From Bacteroidaceae bacterium (GTDB lineage: Bacteria; Bacteroidota; Bacteroidia; Bacteroidales; Bacteroidaceae), in NCBI GenBank assembly GCA_017628845.1, contig JAGBYI010000055.1, forward strand, positions 1 to 57,064: a stretch of DNA of 57,064 bases, read 5' to 3'. Below are positions 52,656-57,064 of the stretch, one piece after another (position 1 is the first letter of the stretch; each line of letters begins with the position of its first letter). A program made the translations under genes and the position numbers. The notes below the pieces were generated by a model that saw only the letters and a list, made by a program, of their open reading frames with translations, did not search any database and had not been told where the DNA came from.

Positions 52656-54515
52656 ATGGCAGATAGTAAAGAAAAGCTTTTCTCTGACTTTACCGCTCCT
52701 TCCGCCCAAGAGTGGCGCGAGAAGATTGAGGTCGACCTCAAGGGTGCGGACTATCAGAAGAAAATGGTATGGAGAACCAACGAGGGTTTCTCCATGGAGC
52801 CCTTCTACCGTAAGGAGGATGTGGAAAATCTGGCTACAGTGAATGCCCTTCCCGGCCAGTACCCCTATGTTCGTGGCAACAAGGCTGCAGACAACTCTTG
52901 GTATGTTCGTCAGGACATCAAGTGCGGCGAGTGTGCCAAGGAGGCTAACGCCAAGGCACTGGACGTCCTGAACCGTGGTGTTGATTCTCTGGGATTCATT
53001 CTTCCCAGTGAGTTTGTTGGCAAGGAGTATGTCGAGACTCTGCTGGACGGTATCCTGGCTGACTGTGTGGAACTGAACTTCCGCACCTGTCAGCGTTGCA
53101 GCGTGGAACTGGCTCAGATTCTCGTGGCCTACTTCGAGGCTAAGGGTTACGACAAGGCCCGTCTGGCTGGCAGCATCAGCTTCGATCCTCTGGAGAAGAT
53201 GGTTATGAAGGGTAAGGACACAGAGAAGTTGCTCCCCGTGGCAAAGGCTCTTGTTGAGACTCTGGCTGACTATCCTCTGTTCCGCGCTGTGGCTGTTAAT
53301 GCCTACAAGCTTACCGACGCTGGTGCCTACAGCTATCAGGACCTGGGTTATGCCTTGGCTTGGGGTAACGAGTACATGGCTCAGCTCACCGAGGCTGGCG
53401 TTTCTGCCGAGCTGGCTGCCGAGAACATCAAGTTCAACCTTGGTATCAATGGCGTCTACTTCATGGAGATTGCCAAGCTGCGTGCCGCTCGTATGCTCTG
53501 GGCTCAGATCGTTGCCCAGTACACCGAGTGCAAGGAGGCTGCCAAGATGCACATCTGTGCCTACACCACAACTTACAACCAGACCGTGTTCGATAGCTAT
53601 GTGAACCTGCTCCGCTCTCAGACCGAGGCTATGAGTGCTGCTCTGGGTGGTGTGGACAGCATGGTAGTTGTTCCCTTTGATGCTCCCTACGAGACTCCCA
53701 CCGAGTTTGCAGAGCGTATTGCTCGCAACCAGCAACTCTTGCTGAAGGATGAGTGTCACTTCGACCGCATGGTGGACGTGGCTGGTGGTTCTTACTTCAT
53801 CGAACAGCTCACCAAGTCTCTCAGCGAGCAGGCATGGAAGCTCTTCCTCTCTGTTGAGGAGCAGGGCGGTTTCCTCGCTGCTGTTAAGGCAGGTGCTGTA
53901 CAGGCTGTTATCAATGAGACCAACGCCAAGCGTCATGCCGATGCTGGCAAGCGCAAGGAGTTCCTGCTGGGTACCAACCAGTTCCCCAACTTCACAGAGA
54001 AGAGCGAGGGCAAGGAACCAGTGGCATGCTGCTGCAAGGGTCAGTGCGGTTGTGGCGAGAAGCCCGCTATCGCAGGTATAGAGACAAATCGTCTTGCCAG
54101 CGACTTTGAGGCTCTGCGCTTGAGCACCGAGAAGGCCGAGAAGGTTCCCGTGGCATTTATGCTCACTATCGGTAACCTGGCTATGCGTCAGGCTCGTGCC
54201 CAGTTCTCTTGCAACTTCCTGGCTGCTGCCGGTTATCAGGTTGTTGACAACCTCGGCTTCAAGACTGTTGAGGAGGGTGTTGATGCCGCTATGGCTGCAG
54301 GTGCAGACGTTGTTGTCATCTGTTCAAGCGACGACGAGTATGCAGAGTATGCTGTTCCCGCATTCCAGTATTTGAATGGTCGCGCAATGTTCGTTGTTGC
54401 AGGTGCTCCCGCTTGCAGCGAGGATCTGAAGCAGGCCGGTATCGAGAACTTCATCCATGTCCGTGTTGACCAGTTGAAGACTCTCAAGGAGTATAACGCT
54501 AAACTTGGTATCTAA
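52656..54515 (+). CDS. mutA: Methylmalonyl-CoA mutase small (beta) subunit
   Basis: Non-catalytic partner of the heterodimeric B12-dependent mutase that interconverts succinyl-CoA and methylmalonyl-CoA in propionate metabolism. It is 619 aa. N-terminal [20 protein letters not shown] and TIM-barrel-like region; the C-terminal cobalamin-fold domain starts near 490 ([20 protein letters not shown]) but lacks the DxHxxG ligand, as expected for this subunit. The linker between the domains carries an unusual Cys-rich stretch ([14 protein letters not shown], ~455-468). It ends 4 bases before mutB and is driven by the 52581 promoter. Confidence 0.94.
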   Translation: MADSKEKLFSDFTAPSAQEWREKIEVDLKGADYQKKMVWRTNEGFSMEPFYRKEDVENLATVNALPGQYPYVRGNKAADNSWYVRQDIKCGECAKEANAKALDVLNRGVDSLGFILPSEFVGKEYVETLLDGILADCVELNFRTCQRCSVELAQILVAYFEAKGYDKARLAGSISFDPLEKMVMKGKDTEKLLPVAKALVETLADYPLFRAVAVNAYKLTDAGAYSYQDLGYALAWGNEYMAQLTEAGVSAELAAENIKFNLGINGVYFMEIAKLRAARMLWAQIVAQYTECKEAAKMHICAYTTTYNQTVFDSYVNLLRSQTEAMSAALGGVDSMVVVPFDAPYETPTEFAERIARNQQLLLKDECHFDRMVDVAGGSYFIEQLTKSLSEQAWKLFLSVEEQGGFLAAVKAGAVQAVINETNAKRHADAGKRKEFLLGTNQFPNFTEKSEGKEPVACCCKGQCGCGEKPAIAGIETNRLASDFEALRLSTEKAEKVPVAFMLTIGNLAMRQARAQFSCNFLAAAGYQVVDNLGFKTVEEGVDAAMAAGADVVVICSSDDEYAEYAVPAFQYLNGRAMFVVAGAPACSEDLKQAGIENFIHVRVDQLKTLKEYNAKLGI

Positions 54516-54519
54516 TCTT

Positions 54520-56691
54520 ATGGCACGCAAATCATTTAGTAATATAGACATCTTTGCCGGTATTGAGGCAAAGAACGGCCAGCAATGGCAACAGGAAAAT
54601 GGTATCACTGCCAACTGGAAGACAGCCGAGCAGATTGATATCCAGCCCGTATATACAAAGGAAGACCTCGAAGGTATGGAGCACCTCGACTTTGGTGCAG
54701 GTATCCCTCCCTTCCTCCGTGGCCCTTATAGCATGATGTATCCCTTCCGCCCATGGACCATCCGTCAGTATGCAGGTTTCTCTACTGCCGAGGAGTCCAA
54801 CGCTTTCTATCGCCGCAACCTGGCAGCAGGCCAGAAGGGTCTTTCCGTAGCATTCGACCTTCCCACTCACCGTGGTTACGACCCCAACAACGAGCGCGTG
54901 GTTGGCGACGTAGGTAAGGCTGGTGTAAGCATCTGCTCTCTGGAGAACATGAAGACTTTGTTCGCAGGTATCCCCCTGAACAAGATGTCTGTGTCCATGA
55001 CCATGAACGGTGCCGTATTGCCCGTACTGGCATTCTACATCAATGCAGGTCTGGAGCAGGGTGCTCAGCTTGAGGAGATGGCAGGTACTATCCAGAACGA
55101 CATCCTCAAGGAGTTCATGGTGCGTAACACCTATATCTACCCACCAGCATTCTCAATGAAGATCATTGCCGACATCTTCGAGTTCACCTCTCAGAAGATG
55201 CCCAAGTTCAATAGCATTTCTATCTCTGGCTATCACATGCAGGAGGCTGGTGCTACTGCCGACATCGAGTTGGCCTACACCCTGGCCGACGGTATGGACT
55301 ATCTCCGTGCAGGTATCAATGCTGGTATCGACGTGGATGCCTTCGCTCCCCGTCTCAGCTTCTTCTGGGCTATCGGCATGAACCACTTCATGGAGATTGC
55401 CAAGATGCGTGCCGGTCGTTTGCTGTGGGCAAAGATCGTAAAGAGTTTCGGTGCCAAGAATCCCAAGTCTATGGCTCTGCGTACCCACTCTCAGACCTCA
55501 GGCTGGTCGCTGACCGAGCAGGATCCCTTCAACAACGTAGGCCGTACCTGTATCGAGGCTATGGCAGCAGTCCTGGGTCACACCCAGTCGTTGCACACCA
55601 ATGCCCTGGACGAGGCTATCGCTCTGCCTACCGACTTCTCTGCACGTATTGCTCGTAACACTCAGATCTACATCCAGAACGAGACGGAGGTTTGCAAGCA
55701 TATTGACCCATGGGCAGGTTCTTACTATGTTGAGAAACTCACTCAGGAACTTTACACCAAGGCTTGGGCTCACATCCAGGAGATTGAGGAGCTTGGCGGT
55801 ATGGCAAAGGCTATCGAGACAGGTCTGCCCAAGATGCGTATTGAGGAGGCTGCTGCCCGCACTCAGGCTCGCATCGACTGTGGCACACAGACCATCGTTG
55901 GCGTGAACAAGTACCGTCTGGATCACGAGGATCCCATCGATATCCTCGAGATTGACAATACCGCTGTTCGTTTGCAGCAGGAGGAGGCTCTCAAGGAGCT
56001 GAAGGCAAACCGTGATGAGGCTCAGGTCAAGGCCGACCTCGAGGCTATCACTCGTTGCGTTCAGGAGTTCCAGGATGGCAAGAAGAGCGAGCAGAACCTG
56101 CTTGACCTTGCTGTTCGTGCAGCAGGCCACCGTGCCACTTTGGGTGAGATATCAGACGCTTGCGAGGCAGTCGTAGGTCGTTATAAGGCAGTAATCAGAA
56201 CTATCAGCAACGTGTATTCATCAGAAAGTAAGAGCGATGCTCTCTTCCACGAGGCATGCGCATTGACAGAGGAGTTTGCTAAGCTCAATGGTCGTCGCCC
56301 CCGTATCATGATTGCCAAGATGGGTCAGGACGGTCACGACCGTGGTGCCAAGGTTTGTGCAACAGGTTATGCCGACTGCGGCTACGATGTGGACATGGGT
56401 CCCTTGTTCCAGACTCCTGCCGAGAGTGCTCGCCAGGCAGTGGAGAACGACGTGAACATCGTTGGTGTCAGCTCTCTGGCAGCAGGTCACAAGACTCTCG
56501 TACCTCAGATTATCGAGGAGTTGAAGAAGCTTGGCCGCGAGGACATCATGGTTATCGCCGGTGGTGTAATTCCAGCTCAGGACTATGACTTCCTGTATCA
56601 GGCAGGCGTAGCGGCCATATTCGGTCCTGGTACTCCCGTGGCATACTCTGCCGTACAGATGATGAAGATCCTGTTGGGCAAGGAGGATTAA
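54520..56691 (+). CDS. mutB: Methylmalonyl-CoA mutase large (alpha) subunit
   Basis: Catalytic subunit, 723 aa from ATG 54520 ([20 protein letters not shown]). The frame extends five codons further up into mutA but this start is the natural one. Substrate-binding barrel blocks are intact: [40 protein letters not shown] and [20 protein letters not shown]. The C-terminal adenosylcobalamin domain has the lower-ligand motif [13 protein letters not shown] and [15 protein letters not shown]. It needs MeaB (18157) for cofactor maintenance. Two hairpins follow the stop. Confidence 0.96.
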   Translation: MARKSFSNIDIFAGIEAKNGQQWQQENGITANWKTAEQIDIQPVYTKEDLEGMEHLDFGAGIPPFLRGPYSMMYPFRPWTIRQYAGFSTAEESNAFYRRNLAAGQKGLSVAFDLPTHRGYDPNNERVVGDVGKAGVSICSLENMKTLFAGIPLNKMSVSMTMNGAVLPVLAFYINAGLEQGAQLEEMAGTIQNDILKEFMVRNTYIYPPAFSMKIIADIFEFTSQKMPKFNSISISGYHMQEAGATADIELAYTLADGMDYLRAGINAGIDVDAFAPRLSFFWAIGMNHFMEIAKMRAGRLLWAKIVKSFGAKNPKSMALRTHSQTSGWSLTEQDPFNNVGRTCIEAMAAVLGHTQSLHTNALDEAIALPTDFSARIARNTQIYIQNETEVCKHIDPWAGSYYVEKLTQELYTKAWAHIQEIEELGGMAKAIETGLPKMRIEEAAARTQARIDCGTQTIVGVNKYRLDHEDPIDILEIDNTAVRLQQEEALKELKANRDEAQVKADLEAITRCVQEFQDGKKSEQNLLDLAVRAAGHRATLGEISDACEAVVGRYKAVIRTISNVYSSESKSDALFHEACALTEEFAKLNGRRPRIMIAKMGQDGHDRGAKVCATGYADCGYDVDMGPLFQTPAESARQAVENDVNIVGVSSLAAGHKTLVPQIIEELKKLGREDIMVIAGGVIPAQDYDFLYQAGVAAIFGPGTPVAYSAVQMMKILLGKED

Positions 56692-56740
56692 AATAGTCTC
56701 TTTGCTATCTCTGCAGAGAGAGGGCAAAGAACCAGGAACT

Positions 56741-56827
56741 CTTAGCGACTTTGTGTCGCTAAGGTATTACTTATTATAAATAAGGTGGTGTATGATAGAA
56801 CTATGAGGTTCAATCATGCGCCACCTT
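56741..56827 (+). terminator. Two hairpins downstream of mutB
   Basis: CTTAGCGAC-tttgt-GTCGCTAAG (56741-56763) is a perfect 9-bp stem. AAGGTGG...ATGAT...ATCAT...CCACCTT (56782-56827) is a second, interrupted stem. They are probably the mutAB terminator region. The gap 56692-56983 shows no gene. Confidence 0.6.
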
Positions 56828-56946
56828 TATAATATGGTAATGGTCAGTCAAGAGGGTGAGGTGGTGGCAATTTATGTTAATCTTGCATATCCCGTTTGTT
56901 CTTTCGGCGCCTTGTCTGAAACCATGTCTTATACTGATATAGGTAG

Positions 56947-56976
56947 ACACATTTGATAACAATTAATAAAATGTGT
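56947..56976 (+). repeat. Hairpin just before the transposase-like ORF
   Basis: ACACATTT (56947-56954) and AAATGTGT (56969-56976) are perfect inverted arms ending 7 bases before the ATG at 56984. Confidence 0.5.
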
Positions 56977-56983
56977 AAACAGT

Positions 56984-57064
56984 ATGAGAAAGAAAGGCGA
57001 ACGTTACAGTGAAGAAGAACGCTTATTAATTCTTCGTGACTATTATTCCTCAGGAATGTCCAAA
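56984..57064 (+). CDS. Probable IS transposase/HTH protein, cut by window end
   Basis: Only 27 codons are visible (MRKKGERYSEEERLLILRDY then YSSGMSK). The basic start, a YSEEER-LLILRDYY helix and a glycine turn resemble the helix-turn-helix start of IS3-family OrfA and related transposases. The right part lies outside the window, so completeness cannot be judged. Confidence 0.55.
   Translation, partial: MRKKGERYSEEERLLILRDYYSSGMSK

Noticed and set aside
52632-53936. 434-aa minus-strand frame opposite mutA
   Set aside because: Shadow of a clear mutA gene. It would need transcription through the mutAB promoter region in reverse, and has no recognisable motif.

Overview
The window looks like a chromosome segment of a Bacteroidales bacterium, most likely Prevotella or a close relative. 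Four lines of evidence support this. Promoters match the Bacteroidota consensus (TTTG, 19-20 nt, TAnnTTTG), with clear examples at 3496, 8109, 17013, 32494 and 52581. Shine-Dalgarno sequences are largely absent. Two type IX secretion genes (porQ, porE) and several secreted proteins with type IX-like C-terminal tails are present. The gene complement is typical of the order (heterodimeric methylmalonyl-CoA mutase, DUF4837, DUF1573, BspA-like LRR protein). I ran no database search; family names rest on motifs read directly.

Layout. 1-3.3 kb: peptidase PepD (5' end outside the window), threonine ammonia-lyase IlvA and RidA, the enzyme that clears IlvA's reactive product. 3.3-7.4 kb: a promoter and structured leader, a 1106-aa secreted protein and a 58-aa ORF. 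7.4-10.2 kb: two repeat-rich gaps around an AAA-ATPase/PD-(D/E)XK gene. 10.2-19.3 kb: patatin, a small protein, an alpha-2-macroglobulin-like protein, a DUF4837 lipoprotein, a DUF1573 protein and MeaB. 19.2-21.8 kb (minus): porQ-cmk-ispH with overlapping ends. 21.9-27.1 kb: TonB, polyprenyl synthase, TatD, tRNA-Ser and an ExbB/ExbD/ExbD cluster with an extra membrane protein. 27.2-31.6 kb: folA, thyA, an RsmF-like methyltransferase, a small membrane protein and a QueH/5-formyl-THF cyclo-ligase fusion. 31.8-32.3 kb: a Cys-rich minus-strand gene. 32.5-43.4 kb: a promoter, a strongly folding RNA region, then three tightly spaced AT-rich genes for a BspA-like LRR protein, a 2374-aa modular surface protein and a lipoprotein. 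43.5-46.6 kb (minus): cytochrome c maturation genes (ResB-like, CcsA) and a tri-haem cytochrome c peroxidase. 46.7-52.5 kb (minus): porE, topB and an AspT-type transporter. 52.6-56.7 kb: mutA-mutB. The window ends inside a probable IS transposase.

How the genes fit together. MutA/MutB with MeaB form the B12-dependent succinyl-CoA/methylmalonyl-CoA step of propionate metabolism. TonB with ExbB/ExbD energises outer-membrane uptake. PorQ and PorE belong to the machine that could export the three large secreted proteins seen here. FolA, ThyA and the cyclo-ligase domain all act on folates.

The most unusual material is non-coding: a folded RNA with competing stems upstream of the surface-protein locus, a structured leader upstream of the 1106-aa protein, three arrays of short repeats with exact 22-, 10- and 9-nt periods, and a seven-copy REP-like palindrome family. 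The QueH-cyclo-ligase fusion and the three-gene surface locus are the most interesting coding finds.
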